Part shown: one piece after another, positions 29,009 through 39,478 of the stretch
Layout: each line of letters starts with the position of its first letter
Numbering within the stretch: the stretch's first letter is position 1
Assembly: GCF_004368965.1 (NCBI RefSeq)
Contig: NZ_SORO01000001.1
Coordinates: 2,078,001-2,142,000, forward strand
DNA: 64,000 nt
Source: Leptospira meyeri
GTDB taxonomy: Bacteria > Spirochaetota > Leptospiria > Leptospirales > Leptospiraceae
Reading direction: 5' to 3'
Made by a program: the position numbers and the translations under genes
Notes under the pieces: model-generated
What the model was told of the DNA's origin: nothing
The model's input: only the letters and a program-made list of their open reading frames with translations
Databases searched by the model: none

Positions 29009-30961
29009 ATGAATAAAAACATCAAAACCGTATTTCTATTTTTACTCGTATTCCTTGTCATTTTGGCAACGGTTTATAAAGGTCAGGACTTCGCCGGTAA
29101 ACCCGACGAAATCAGTTATTCCGATTTTTTAAATATGGTAGAACCCATTGAAGGCAAAAAGCCAATTGGGAAAATTACCTCCAAAGACGGAAAGGAAACA
29201 TCCGCAAAACAACAAATCATCATTGATCGTGAGCTCATTGAAGGTTGGTACATTCCTGAAAATAGTAAGGACAACAAACCAAAACTCTTCAAAACCAATG
29301 TAGCACAAGTGAACGATGATTTGGTGACAAAACTTCGTAAATCACGCCTCAGTTTTACTGCTAAATCTACAGAAGAAAATAAGTTCTGGAGTGTTGTTTC
29401 TGGCATCATTCCTTGGTTATTCGCTCTTGGTATCATTTGGTTCATTATGATGCGCCAACTCCAAGCATCTGGTAACAAAGCATTTACCTTTGGAAAGTCT
29501 CGTGCCAAGATGAATGTGGATCCAAAAGTTAAGGTAACATTTAACGATGTTGCTGGATGTGAAGAAGCAAAAGTTGAATTACTCGAAATCATTGAATTCT
29601 TAAAAGATCCAAAAAAATTCCAAGCCATTGGTGCAAGAATTCCGAAAGGAGTTCTTCTTGTGGGTCCTCCAGGAACCGGTAAAACCCTACTTGCAAAAGC
29701 AGTTGCTGGTGAAGCGGGAGTTCCATTTTTCTCCATCTCTGGTTCAGACTTCGTAGAGATGTTTGTGGGTGTGGGAGCATCACGAGTACGTGATCTATTT
29801 GACCAAGGAAAGAAGAACGCTCCTTGTATCATCTTTATTGATGAGATTGATGCTGTCGGTCGCCTCCGCGGTGCGGGACTCGGTGGTGGACATGACGAAA
29901 GAGAACAGACCCTCAATCAGATGTTAGTCGAGATGGACGGATTTGAAATGAACGAAGGTGTCATTGTGATGGCGGCAACAAACCGTGCTGATGTCCTTGA
30001 CCCAGCCCTCCTTCGTCCAGGTCGTTTTGACAGACAAGTGATTGTGGACCTTCCTGACCTTAAAGGTCGTGAAGAGATTTTAGCAGTCCATGCTAAAAAA
30101 GTTCCACTCGTATCTGATATTTCTTTGAACTCCATTGCACGTGGTACTCCTGGATTTACGGGGGCTGATCTCGCCAACCTCATCAACGAAGCAGCCCTTC
30201 TTGCAGCACGTCGTAACAAAAAACGTGTGACCCAAGAAGAATTGGAAGAAGCACGTGATAAGGTCATGATGGGTCCAGAACGTAAATCCATGTTCATCTC
30301 TGACAAAGAGAAAGAAATGACAGCTTACCATGAAGCAGGACATGCACTGCTTGGCACCTTACTGCCGTATACGGAACCAGTTCATAAAGTAACCATCATT
30401 CCGCGTGGTAGAGCCCTAGGGCTCACTCAATCCCTTCCTGTGGAAGACAGACATTCTTATCGTAAAAACTATTGTTTGGATCGGATTGTAATGTCTATGG
30501 GTGGATACATTGCCGAGGAACTTATCTTTGGTGATCCTTCGAATGGATCTTCTAATGACATCCAACAAGCAACCAACATTGCTCGTCGTATGGTTTGTGA
30601 ATGGGGAATGTCTGAAAAACTCGGAACTATCCATTACGGATCTGGGGAAACTTCTCCATTTATGGGAAGAGATTATGGACATACTAGTAAACCTTACTCG
30701 GAAGAATTTGCAGCAATGATCGACCAAGAAGTCAAACGCATCATCCAAACTTGTCTCGATAAAGGTCGTGATTTGGTGAAAAAAAACCAAAAGAAATTGG
30801 ATGCGATTGCCAAAGCACTTCTTGCGAAAGAAACCATTGATGCTGAAGAACTGACAAACATTGTCCAACCTTCCTTTGATAAATTCTCTGATTCCAAATC
30901 GGGAATCGGATCTAAAAAAGGAAAAGGAACTTCGGCAACTAAACCAGCTTATTCTGCATAG
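29009..30961 (+). CDS. ftsH: ATP-dependent zinc metalloprotease FtsH
   Basis: 650 aa. Membrane-bound AAA+ protease that degrades damaged and regulatory membrane proteins. Two N-terminal helices (about 5-24 and 130-147) flank a periplasmic domain. Walker A is GPPGTGKT, Walker B is FIDEIDAVG, the second region of homology has RPGRFDRQ, and the protease site is HEAGHA. The C-terminus is Lys/Ser/Gly-rich. Its stop is 9 bases before the EVE-domain gene. Confidence 0.97.
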   Translation: MNKNIKTVFLFLLVFLVILATVYKGQDFAGKPDEISYSDFLNMVEPIEGKKPIGKITSKDGKETSAKQQIIIDRELIEGWYIPENSKDNKPKLFKTNVAQVNDDLVTKLRKSRLSFTAKSTEENKFWSVVSGIIPWLFALGIIWFIMMRQLQASGNKAFTFGKSRAKMNVDPKVKVTFNDVAGCEEAKVELLEIIEFLKDPKKFQAIGARIPKGVLLVGPPGTGKTLLAKAVAGEAGVPFFSISGSDFVEMFVGVGASRVRDLFDQGKKNAPCIIFIDEIDAVGRLRGAGLGGGHDEREQTLNQMLVEMDGFEMNEGVIVMAATNRADVLDPALLRPGRFDRQVIVDLPDLKGREEILAVHAKKVPLVSDISLNSIARGTPGFTGADLANLINEAALLAARRNKKRVTQEELEEARDKVMMGPERKSMFISDKEKEMTAYHEAGHALLGTLLPYTEPVHKVTIIPRGRALGLTQSLPVEDRHSYRKNYCLDRIVMSMGGYIAEELIFGDPSNGSSNDIQQATNIARRMVCEWGMSEKLGTIHYGSGETSPFMGRDYGHTSKPYSEEFAAMIDQEVKRIIQTCLDKGRDLVKKNQKKLDAIAKALLAKETIDAEELTNIVQPSFDKFSDSKSGIGSKKGKGTSATKPAYSA

Positions 30962-30969
30962 AAAACTCA

Positions 30970-31428
30970 ATGAAATATTGGCTCTTTAAAACAGAACCAG
31001 ATGTATTTTCTATCGACGACCTAATACGAGAAAAACTCTCGTATTGGGAAGGTGTCAGAAACTACCAAGCTCGTAATTACCTTCGAGACGAAGTCAAGTT
31101 AGGTGACTTAGTTTTATTCTATCATAGCAGACTTGATCCACCAGGGATTGTAGGAATTGCAGAAGTAGCAAAAGAAGCAACACCTGATCCTTATCAATTT
31201 GACCCGAACCATAAATACTTTGATCCAAAACTAAAAGGAACAGAACCAAGATGGTACGGCGTGCACTTAAAACCTCATACCAAATTTAAAGAGTTAATTC
31301 CTTTGGATACACTTCGTAACATGAAGGGACTAGAGAAAATGGTGGTGACACAAAAAGGATCTCGGTTGTCCATCCAACCGGTGACAAAGAAAGAATTTGA
31401 TATTGTTATCAAAATGTCTTCGAAGTAA
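30970..31428 (+). CDS. EVE-domain protein
   Basis: 152 aa. The family pattern is clear: WLFKTEPDVFSIDDL at the start, then WEGVRNYQARNYLRDEVKLGDLVLFYHSR, then GIVGIAEV and the closing WYGVHLKP. EVE domains are PUA-like and bind modified bases in RNA or DNA. It is the last gene of the long plus-strand run after ftsH. Substrate not known. Confidence 0.92.
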   Translation: MKYWLFKTEPDVFSIDDLIREKLSYWEGVRNYQARNYLRDEVKLGDLVLFYHSRLDPPGIVGIAEVAKEATPDPYQFDPNHKYFDPKLKGTEPRWYGVHLKPHTKFKELIPLDTLRNMKGLEKMVVTQKGSRLSIQPVTKKEFDIVIKMSSK

Positions 31429-31511
31429 GTATCACGTTTCTACGTTTCAAATAAAAACTATTCCTTGAATGGCCTTAATTCAACTCACTCTCAACTTATA
31501 TCTTGCGAACT

Positions 31512-31907
31512 TTAGTTCATTGCGTAGATGATTTCTTTTAGTTTCTCTAAAGTAATAGGTTTTATGATGTAATTATTGCTGAGATTGTATTTTTCTGCTC
31601 TTCTTAAATCATCCTCATCAGAAGAACTTGTGACAATATAAATGGTTATTTTTTGATCCAACGAAAGAGCAGAGATTTCATCTAAAAACTGCCAGCCATC
31701 CCAAACCGGCATATTCAAATCTAATAAAATCAAATCAGGCAAAGTTTCTGAACTAGAAATTCGAGAGACAAGCATGTCATATGCATCTTTCCCATTTGGA
31801 CAAACTACTGTATGTTTTACCATACCGGAAAGGGTTATGACTTGTTTTGTCAAAAAAAGATGAACAGGATCATCTTCCACAACACAGGCTAAATTGATTT
31901 CATTCAT
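31512..31907 (-). CDS. Receiver-only response regulator
   Basis: About 131 aa from ATG 31907; a TTG ten codons earlier is less likely. The acidic pair (VEDDPVH), phospho-acceptor Asp in LILLDLNMPVWDG, the switch Ser/Thr in IVTSS and the Lys in NYIIKPITL are all present. No output domain follows. It begins inside the last codons of the PAS kinase gene (8-base overlap), so the two form a cognate pair, a CheY-like or Rcp-like arrangement known with light or redox PAS kinases. Confidence 0.9.
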   Translation of the reverse strand: MNEINLACVVEDDPVHLFLTKQVITLSGMVKHTVVCPNGKDAYDMLVSRISSSETLPDLILLDLNMPVWDGWQFLDEISALSLDQKITIYIVTSSSDEDDLRRAEKYNLSNNYIIKPITLEKLKEIIYAMN

Positions 31908-33936
31908 AGGGTAAAAATACAGTGAATTTTGTACCAACTCCTACTGTACTTTCAACCTCTATTTTTCCTCCCATGGTTTCTATTTGGTTTTTTGAAATAA
32001 ATAATCCAACTCCCCTGGCTTCTTTGTTTTCATGAAATGTTTTGTACATTCCAAATAATTTATCACCGTGTCTCTTTAGATCAATTCCTTGGCCATTATC
32101 TTCAAACTGAATCGCTATCATTTTTTCTTTTAAGAAACTCGATATTTTCAAATAACTATTGCGATCGTTCGATTTGTACTTGATTGCATTGGTAATCAAA
32201 TTTAGCACAATGCTATCTAAATAAGCAGGAATTCCCCGAACCAATAATTGATCCGTAAAATTGACTTCAATTTTTAACTTCGATTCTAAAATTTGTAAAG
32301 CCAAACTTTCAATATTTTTTTGAACCATTACACCGATATCAACAAATTCATAATTTTCTTGGGCTAAGTTTACCTTTATCACGGCCGTAAGATCTTCTAT
32401 TGTACGTTTTAAATTTTCGGTAGCTCCAAATAATAGCTGCATCATTTCGTTTTGAAAGTAATCAGGAAAGGAATTTTGTAGAATCTCCATCATTCCACTA
32501 ATTCCAAAACTATGAGATCGTAAATTATGAGAAACGATACTCGTAAAGTTTTTCAATCGATGGTTCTGTTCATTAGTGATATCGAGTAATGATTGAATTT
32601 CAGCTTCAGCTTTTTTGAGTTCTGAAATATCAACAGCGACTCCAAGATAACCTGATATTCTTTCATTCTGTTTTACAGCAGTAATTGATAAAAGTACAGT
32701 AAAAGTGGACCCATCTTTTCTTTTATGCGTCCATTCCAATGTATTTGGTTTTCCAATTTTTGCATTATACGTAAGTATTTCGAATCCTTCAAAGGTTCGA
32801 TTATATTCCTTAGATAGTTGTTTGGCCCTTTCTTCTATTTCGCTTTCAATATGAAAAATTTTTGGAGTAAACTTTCCAATTAATTCTTCCGAGGTATAAC
32901 CCAACATTTTTTCAGCACCGTGATTAAACTCAGTGATAATACCTTCCGTATCAGTGCTAATAATGGAAACCAATGTACTTGAATCTAGAATTGCTTGATT
33001 TTTTGCTAATGCTAATTTAAGCTCTTTTTCGACTAACTTTTGCTCAGTGATATCTATTATTTGAGAAATAAAATAAAGAACTTTTCCATCTTCATTTTTC
33101 ACCATGGAAACTGCCAAAATAGCGTAAACGATGTTCCCACTTTTCTGAAAGTAGCGTTTCTCCATTTGATAAAACTTTCTTTTTTCAGAGACAAGTTCTT
33201 CAAGATATGTTAAATCTGCGTTTAAATCTTCGGGATGAGTTATATCTTGAAACGTAAGGTTCATAAATTCTGACTCAGAATATCCCAAGATATCACAAAC
33301 CCTCTTATTTACCTTCAGCCATCTTCCCGTTTCGTCGAGTAACGCCATTCCAATGGCAGCGTTGTCAAAATTTTCTCGAAACGCATCCTCACTCACGCGA
33401 AGGGCCTTTTCTATCCTTTTGATTTCATTAATTGCCTGTTCTGATCCAAACAATGATATAGGACTTTCATTTGAAGTATGCCCCAAAAGAATTAATTCAT
33501 TTGATTGTAACGATTCTGAATCACTCTTTTCTGTGAGTAACTTTATCACTCTTTTGGTTACTTCTCGAAGAAACTCTATTTGTTTTGCATTGATTTGTTT
33601 TACTTTATCATCTAAAAGAGAAATAAAACCCAATAGAGATCCATCTTCTTGAAAGAATGGAATTCCAACAAAAAAAGTTAAGTTGAACTCTAATTTGGGA
33701 TACGGAAGTTGTCCTACATTTTGTTTTTGAAGGTAATCTTCTATTACAAGGATGTCTTTTGAAGATTTCAAAATTTCGGAGGAAAAAACAGCTAAGTCGT
33801 ACGATTGGTTCGAGGAAATTCCATAACTAACGTTGAAACGAATTTCTTCTTTGTCAAAAGAGACAATCAGCGAAATTTTAGATTCAAATTGTTGGGCCAG
33901 GAGTTTGGCCAAAAAATTAAATTCGCTTAGATCCAA
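31900..33936 (-). CDS. GAF/PAS sensor histidine kinase
   Basis: 678 aa, cytoplasmic, no membrane helices. A GAF-like domain (about 1-150) is followed by PAS domains near 175-300 (ENFDNAAIGMALLDETGRWLKVN) and 305-435 (STDTEGIITEFNHGAEKMLGY). The His is in FTSIVSHNLRSHSF, a phytochrome-kinase-like H-box. The ATPase domain has NLITNAIKYKS, DNGQGIDL and GVGLFISKNQIETMGG. It overlaps the receiver gene. Ligand unknown; the GAF has no obvious Cys for a bilin. Confidence 0.92.
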   Translation of the reverse strand: MDLSEFNFLAKLLAQQFESKISLIVSFDKEEIRFNVSYGISSNQSYDLAVFSSEILKSSKDILVIEDYLQKQNVGQLPYPKLEFNLTFFVGIPFFQEDGSLLGFISLLDDKVKQINAKQIEFLREVTKRVIKLLTEKSDSESLQSNELILLGHTSNESPISLFGSEQAINEIKRIEKALRVSEDAFRENFDNAAIGMALLDETGRWLKVNKRVCDILGYSESEFMNLTFQDITHPEDLNADLTYLEELVSEKRKFYQMEKRYFQKSGNIVYAILAVSMVKNEDGKVLYFISQIIDITEQKLVEKELKLALAKNQAILDSSTLVSIISTDTEGIITEFNHGAEKMLGYTSEELIGKFTPKIFHIESEIEERAKQLSKEYNRTFEGFEILTYNAKIGKPNTLEWTHKRKDGSTFTVLLSITAVKQNERISGYLGVAVDISELKKAEAEIQSLLDITNEQNHRLKNFTSIVSHNLRSHSFGISGMMEILQNSFPDYFQNEMMQLLFGATENLKRTIEDLTAVIKVNLAQENYEFVDIGVMVQKNIESLALQILESKLKIEVNFTDQLLVRGIPAYLDSIVLNLITNAIKYKSNDRNSYLKISSFLKEKMIAIQFEDNGQGIDLKRHGDKLFGMYKTFHENKEARGVGLFISKNQIETMGGKIEVESTVGVGTKFTVFLPYE

Positions 33937-34049
33937 AAAGACTTCTTCCTTATTTTGGACCCACGGAACTGTAGGTCCATTTTCTTTACTCTATTGGATG
34001 TCTTTTTTTTGTATCTTAAGTTTTTTAATACGATTGAGGAAAGTGTATT

Positions 34050-34892
34050 CTAAGGTTTGGCCGTGAATACTTGAACAGCCTTTACCTTATCTATATCATA
34101 GAACTTTTTATCTTTGTAAAAGGATGTTCCCGCACCCATATAAGTAAATTCTGGATTAAGGATGTTTTTTCTATGTCCTGGTGAGTTAAACCAAATTTCA
34201 ACTACTGCTTTTGCCAAACTCAAATAAGTATGATTGGGAATTGGTGTTCCTGCTTTCGTATAACTAAAAAATGGACCACCATTTTGAGTTGGAGTAAATA
34301 CAGCTCGTCCACCTTGGTATTGGATTCCAAAAGCGTTGATAATGTTTTCAGCAGAATACGTATCAGAAATTCCTACTAAATCCAAACGATCACGAAGAGT
34401 TTCTTTTCCGTTTACCGTACTTGTATGAGAATAAAAATCATATGTGACCATATCTTGGGCATGTCCAAAAGCAGCTTGTTCGCATTTTTCCGAATATTTA
34501 AAAGGACGGAGACCAAGTGATTTTCTTTCTTTGGAAGTAACATAAAAAATAGCAGCATTTAACAAAGGATAATCAACTTTCGTAAAATCTATATTAGCAT
34601 TTGCAGGAGCGTAGGAAGGAAAAGTTTCTTCAGTGAAAACATCATACTGTTCAACTTTCCATTTGTCCGAATCTGGTAATTCTCTACCATCTTCGATACT
34701 CTCTAAGAAAGCTAAATTGGGATCTTGGGCTTCGACTACTTTTTCTACTGGTTCTGGCTTTTTCACTTCAACAACTGGAGCCTTTTTGACTTCCGGAGTT
34801 TTGCAAACAAAGGCAAACGTACTTAATATAACCAAAATGGTTAAAGTTTTAACACGAGTTGTTGGAAGGATTGAGTTTGTAAAAAAGTTCAT
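34050..34892 (-). CDS. CAP-domain (SCP/PR1-like) lipoprotein
   Basis: 280 aa. The leader (TLTILVILSTFAFVCKTPEVKK) ends in a Cys that fits a leptospiral lipobox, followed by a Lys/Pro/Glu-rich linker. The CAP domain in the C-terminal two thirds has the conserved GHAQDM, SAENI and WFNSPGHRKNILNP elements. CAP proteins bind lipids or act outside the cell. It has a GGAGA ribosome site and lies 8 bases after another lipoprotein gene. Confidence 0.88.
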   Translation of the reverse strand: MNFFTNSILPTTRVKTLTILVILSTFAFVCKTPEVKKAPVVEVKKPEPVEKVVEAQDPNLAFLESIEDGRELPDSDKWKVEQYDVFTEETFPSYAPANANIDFTKVDYPLLNAAIFYVTSKERKSLGLRPFKYSEKCEQAAFGHAQDMVTYDFYSHTSTVNGKETLRDRLDLVGISDTYSAENIINAFGIQYQGGRAVFTPTQNGGPFFSYTKAGTPIPNHTYLSLAKAVVEIWFNSPGHRKNILNPEFTYMGAGTSFYKDKKFYDIDKVKAVQVFTAKP

Positions 34893-34900
34893 AAAATCTC

Positions 34901-35473
34901 CTATAGGTAACGATTATAATCTTGCACCACATTGTGGATCAGATTCTTTTCTTTGCTGAAATGAATTGTTTTCGCTTCTTTGATTCCAGTTTCCCAAATA
35001 AACATAAAAGGAATTCCAAACAGTGTAGAATGTTTTTGTCGGTATTTTTCACGACCAATGAGTTTTTCATTCAGGTAAAAATCTGCATGTAAAACCCTTT
35101 CCTTTGAATAAATAGAAGGTAAAAGTCCAGCAGTACCTAACATAAACAAGGTGGAGATAGAAGAAACCCAAAAATGTTCATATTCATTCACTTCACTAGT
35201 ATACAAATCAATATGATGGTTTGCCCGAACACCGTCAGATAAAACGCGACCGAAATATCCAGTTTCCATCAAATACTTAGTATATATAGACGTAATTTCT
35301 CGTTTGGTTTTATCGTTTTCGGGAGTGGAAACTTTGATGGTAAGGATTGCAATTTGTTGTTTGAAATCTGGCCTTGCAATGATCGGAACGTCTTCGCTCA
35401 TGTAATTGTAACAAGAAGTAAGAAATAATGTGACAAAAAGAGAAAATAGTATCTGAGACCTAAACTTTCGCAT
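34901..35473 (-). CDS. Hypothetical lipoprotein
   Basis: 190 aa. The signal (ILFSLFVTLFLTSC) ends in a clear lipobox Cys. The mature part is mixed alpha/beta with a VSTPENDKTKREITSIYTKYLMETGYF segment that resembles LpoB/DUF-type outer-membrane lipoproteins, but no family is certain. It is 8 bases upstream of the CAP lipoprotein, so the pair is cotranscribed and both are likely outer-membrane anchored. Confidence 0.7.
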   Translation of the reverse strand: MRKFRSQILFSLFVTLFLTSCYNYMSEDVPIIARPDFKQQIAILTIKVSTPENDKTKREITSIYTKYLMETGYFGRVLSDGVRANHHIDLYTSEVNEYEHFWVSSISTLFMLGTAGLLPSIYSKERVLHADFYLNEKLIGREKYRQKHSTLFGIPFMFIWETGIKEAKTIHFSKEKNLIHNVVQDYNRYL

Positions 35474-35521
35474 AATTCGAAAGTAGAGTAATGGACGATG
35501 AGGAGAGGAAAAGTCTTTTTT

Positions 35522-36907
35522 TTAAAACTTAGAAAAATCGACAATCCCCAGTGTATGTAAAATAAAGCCACCAACTGTTACAAATAAGGTCCAAGCAATG
35601 ATGGATATGATTCCACCTACCTTCAACATCTCTAAACTTCTGATTCCACCATAACTGAAAGCCAATGCATTTGGAGGAGTCGAAACTGGAAGAGGCATGG
35701 CAAGGGAAGCTCCAATGGTAGCACCGATGGCTGCAGGCAAAATGAGATCTGTGGGCAAGCCCATCGTGATGGGTAAGATGAGATTGGCTACACTGGTGTT
35801 ACTCAAAAAACAAGAAAGTCCGAGGGAAAGCAGAGAAAAAAATAAAAATAACGACAATTGGCCAGAATCACCTAACATAAACAATTCGACAAAATGTTTT
35901 GCGAGGCCTGTTTCTTCGAATGCCTTCCCAAGAGCAATTCCACCTCCCATCAAAATCAAAACTTCCCAAGAAAGGTTTCGGAATTCTTTTAAATCTAAAA
36001 GTCGAAATCCAAAAAAAACAATCACAGGAAATAAGGCAACGGTCCCGTTGGAAATTCCGTGCCAGTCAGAAGAAATCCAACCTAAAATCGTAATGGAAAT
36101 GATTCCCAAAGCGATTGAACGATCTCGTTTTGAAAGAGAATAATCTGGATCGGAAACTTGAATGGAAAAAATAGCATTACCCAATTTGTCTTTTTTTAAG
36201 TACACAATGTACAGTAGAATTGTTAACGCTAAAACAGAAAGGATGAATACAGGAAAAGCAAATCCCATCCAGTTCAAAAATCCAATCTCTAATCCACGTT
36301 CCTGTAAATACCCAATTCCAATCACATTGGGAAGTGTTCCCACAGGTGTTCCAATCCCTCCTAAGTTTGCTGAAAAAGGGACAATAAAAAGGAGAGATTT
36401 TCGCAAAGGATTGTTTTCCTCTAGAGATTTCATCATTGAAGATACGAGTCCAAGCATCATGGCCGCTGTCGCGGTATTGTTCATAAAGCATGATAAAGAA
36501 GCAGTAGCAAAACCTAAGGAGAGAACGAGAAAAAATGCTGACCCTTTTGTTTTTTGGATCACAAATCTAGCAATGGCGGAATCCAATCCGTAAGATGTGA
36601 TGGCAGAAGAAATTACAAATCCGCCTAAGAAGAGTAAAATGGTCTCTGAAAAATAACAAGATAGAAAAGTAATCGTTTTTGGAGCACCAGGACCCCAAGT
36701 GGGAAGCAACCAAACTAATTCTAAAAATAAAACTAAAAAACCCGTAACATAGAGTGGAAAAAGTTCTGTCACCCAAAGAAAGGAAACAACCAGAGCAATT
36801 GCCAAATTGATCTCTTGAGGGCCAGTCAGACCGAGCCAAATTTGATACCATCCAAATAGGGCCGGGATGACGGCAAGACTTGAAAATACAATACCAGCTC
36901 GAATCAT
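35522..36907 (-). CDS. DASS/SLC13-type sodium:dicarboxylate (or anion) symporter
   Basis: 461 aa with 11-12 membrane helices. The two family SNT-like signatures are present (SCFMNNTATAAMM and SCFLSNTSVANLILPI), followed by a Pro-rich loop (MPLPVSTPPNALAFS). Members import succinate, malate, sulfate or similar with Na+. It is monocistronic or downstream of nothing visible; the fusion gene at 37015 diverges from it across about 107 bases. Confidence 0.9.
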   Translation of the reverse strand: MIRAGIVFSSLAVIPALFGWYQIWLGLTGPQEINLAIALVVSFLWVTELFPLYVTGFLVLFLELVWLLPTWGPGAPKTITFLSCYFSETILLFLGGFVISSAITSYGLDSAIARFVIQKTKGSAFFLVLSLGFATASLSCFMNNTATAAMMLGLVSSMMKSLEENNPLRKSLLFIVPFSANLGGIGTPVGTLPNVIGIGYLQERGLEIGFLNWMGFAFPVFILSVLALTILLYIVYLKKDKLGNAIFSIQVSDPDYSLSKRDRSIALGIISITILGWISSDWHGISNGTVALFPVIVFFGFRLLDLKEFRNLSWEVLILMGGGIALGKAFEETGLAKHFVELFMLGDSGQLSLFLFFSLLSLGLSCFLSNTSVANLILPITMGLPTDLILPAAIGATIGASLAMPLPVSTPPNALAFSYGGIRSLEMLKVGGIISIIAWTLFVTVGGFILHTLGIVDFSKF

Positions 36908-37014
36908 TGTGACTTGACGATTTACACTCTCCTGATACTTTTTCGATAGACTCGAATCGTTTCAAGCAAACAAATAAAGTGAGATTTCCCCACGATTCGT
37001 ATTGTTAATTTTTT

Positions 37015-39435
37015 ATGCAAATAGCCTATAACGACTTAAAACAAGCAGTTCTGGGAAGCGGCCCAATGGGTATTATCATCGCTTCCGTACTAGCACAGAA
37101 GTTCGATCCCATCACTCTCTGGATTCCTGACAAAGAATTGGTAGAGGTTCTCAAAAAACGTCGCCAAACAGAAATTATGGGAAAAACAATAGATCTCCCA
37201 GATCATATCGACATTGTATCCAGTTTGGACTCTTTTGGACGAGATGATTGGATTTTTCATGTGGCTGTACCTTCCCGCTCCTTTTTGGACAGTGTCCATG
37301 CTCTTTTGGAAGTTTTGGAACCCACCAATAGTTATGTTTTTTCTTTTTTAACAAAAGGAATTTTGGATTCTAAAAACAGAAAAAAAACAGGATTCATCAC
37401 TTATTCGCAGTATTTACAAAATTATTTAAAAGAAAGAAATTTTTCTAACTCATCGGTAGCTGTAGTCAACGGTCCTTCCCTACTCGGGGAAATTTTAGAT
37501 GAGAAATTTAGCTTTTTTAACATTGGATCTTATGAAAAAGAAACCTCTGCGTTTCTTGCTGAGGTTCTTTCTTCTAATTTTATCAATACTTCTGTTACCG
37601 ATGATGTTGTGGGAATGGAAATTGTGGGAGTGGCCAAAAACCCAATGGCCATTGCCAGTGGGATTGTTTCTCTTCTTCCCCGTTATGGAGCAAACTTACT
37701 TGGTGAAATTTTATCTGTAGGTTTTCAAGAAGTGAGAGACCTTGCGATGCGTTATGGTGCAAGACCCGATACGGTAATGGGAAGATCAGGTCTTGCCGAC
37801 TTTATCACAACTGCAACTAGTAACAAAAGTAGAAACAGAGGATTTGGACAGAAAATTGTCGGAGAACTATTGTCAGGTGGAGAGAAGCTAAGCATCAAAG
37901 ATCGAATTGAGATTTTTTTCGCACCAAGATCATTTATAGAACGAGAATCAACCAAGTGGCATGATAACGTAGAAGGAACTTATGCTCTCAGCATACTCAT
38001 TGAACTTGCCAATGAGATTCGTCTCCCATTTACTCTACACAGAACTTTATTTGATGTTCTGACTAGGAAACAACCTCCTGACTCCTTGATTGATTTGATT
38101 TGTGGTAAAAAAACAGAATCAAAAAACATCCCACTAGTAGTTCAAAAGAAAGTCGGACTCAACTTAACATCAGGAATTGATTTCCAGAATTTGCTTGTGG
38201 ATCGGATCATCAAACATATCAGCAATGTTCCTGGAACTGTTGCTCGTGTTAAAAAACAATCTTCTGCAGTCATTGAATCTACTCAAAAAAGACTCACCAA
38301 AGCCACTCGTAAAAAACAAAAACTGGATGAGGTTAAGTTTGAATCAGAACTTGAAATTTGGCAACGGTTCCAAAATTGTCAAAAAGACGAAGAGAACACA
38401 CTTGTTAAAGAACTCGTTCGATTTTATGTAACGGAAATTGCAGACAACTATAGTCCTACGGTTCGAGAATCTGTCCTCAGGTTTGTAGCTCCCATTCGAC
38501 TTTTCTCTGGCGGTTTTTTAAAAGGATCGATGATCCCTCATGTTGGTGGGAAAACAGAAGTGGTGAAGGCATTATCTTCTAAATACAATTTATTGTATGC
38601 CCCCACTCATAGATCTCACTTAGATTCAGTAGAAGTTGCTTATTCCTTATTTCACTTAGGACTACCTGTTCCTCGTTATGCGGCAGGTATCAACTTAATG
38701 TCGAATCCTTTTTGGGAATGGATGTTAAAGTCACTTGGTGCCTATGCAGTGGATCGTGAAAGAACGAGAAACAGTTTGTATCTGGAATGCCTCACTCTCT
38801 ATTCACAAGTCATGTTAGAACAAGGAATTCCATCCCTTGTTTATCCAGAAGGTACTCGTTCAAGAACTGGTGGAATTGTTCCAGTCAAAACGGGATTACT
38901 CACAACAGCAGTGAATGCATTCCGTAGTTCAGGAACAGAGATAGTCATTGTTCCTATCTCTGTATCTTACGAGACCGTTCCAGAAGATAATCAATTCTGC
39001 AATATGCCAGAAGAATTGGGAATGGCAGGATTTCTTGCAAAACGTTCCAATGTTTATGTAGAATTTTGTGATCCAATCCCTATCTCAGAATATGCACATA
39101 CAGAAGATCCGACTTTGGAGCTCAGTTACCGCATCACCAAAGGTTGGAAACAATATCATAAAATTTTGCCAAATCAAATTGTTGCTAAAATTTTAGCAGA
39201 GAATGATTTCTCCATTGAAGTTTCACAGAGTACAATGTTAGTTGAAGATTTTATTTCCCGCCATGATGGAAACTATCTCATCAAAGATCCCGAGGAAGTT
39301 TGGGAAAAAGGAAAAAGGATTTTGGAAAAAAGAAAGATGATTGAAGAATCCAATCGAGTGGTTCATTCCAAAAATGATGCATTAATTTTGTATTATGCGA
39401 ATATGATTCCAGAAGACGAAGATAAAAAATACTAA
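37015..39435 (+). CDS. Fusion of glycerol-3-phosphate dehydrogenase (GpsA-like) and glycerophosphate acyltransferase (PlsB-like)
   Basis: 806 aa in one uninterrupted frame. The N-terminal about 330 residues look like GpsA: Rossmann GSGPMG (14-19), catalytic Lys in GVAKNPMAI (K208) and GLADFITTATSNKSRNRGFG near 255-275. The C-terminal part has the acyltransferase motifs HRSHLD (HX4D, H532/D537) and YPEGTRSRTGG (E612). A basic, helical linker (about 390-500) joins them. The pair of reactions would make glycerol 3-phosphate and acylate it to lysophosphatidate in one protein. A stand-alone gene for either function is not in the window. Confidence 0.85.
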   Translation: MQIAYNDLKQAVLGSGPMGIIIASVLAQKFDPITLWIPDKELVEVLKKRRQTEIMGKTIDLPDHIDIVSSLDSFGRDDWIFHVAVPSRSFLDSVHALLEVLEPTNSYVFSFLTKGILDSKNRKKTGFITYSQYLQNYLKERNFSNSSVAVVNGPSLLGEILDEKFSFFNIGSYEKETSAFLAEVLSSNFINTSVTDDVVGMEIVGVAKNPMAIASGIVSLLPRYGANLLGEILSVGFQEVRDLAMRYGARPDTVMGRSGLADFITTATSNKSRNRGFGQKIVGELLSGGEKLSIKDRIEIFFAPRSFIERESTKWHDNVEGTYALSILIELANEIRLPFTLHRTLFDVLTRKQPPDSLIDLICGKKTESKNIPLVVQKKVGLNLTSGIDFQNLLVDRIIKHISNVPGTVARVKKQSSAVIESTQKRLTKATRKKQKLDEVKFESELEIWQRFQNCQKDEENTLVKELVRFYVTEIADNYSPTVRESVLRFVAPIRLFSGGFLKGSMIPHVGGKTEVVKALSSKYNLLYAPTHRSHLDSVEVAYSLFHLGLPVPRYAAGINLMSNPFWEWMLKSLGAYAVDRERTRNSLYLECLTLYSQVMLEQGIPSLVYPEGTRSRTGGIVPVKTGLLTTAVNAFRSSGTEIVIVPISVSYETVPEDNQFCNMPEELGMAGFLAKRSNVYVEFCDPIPISEYAHTEDPTLELSYRITKGWKQYHKILPNQIVAKILAENDFSIEVSQSTMLVEDFISRHDGNYLIKDPEEVWEKGKRILEKRKMIEESNRVVHSKNDALILYYANMIPEDEDKKY

Positions 39436-39478
39436 TACAGTAGGATAAAAAAAGAATCAGAGATTTTTATTTTTATCT

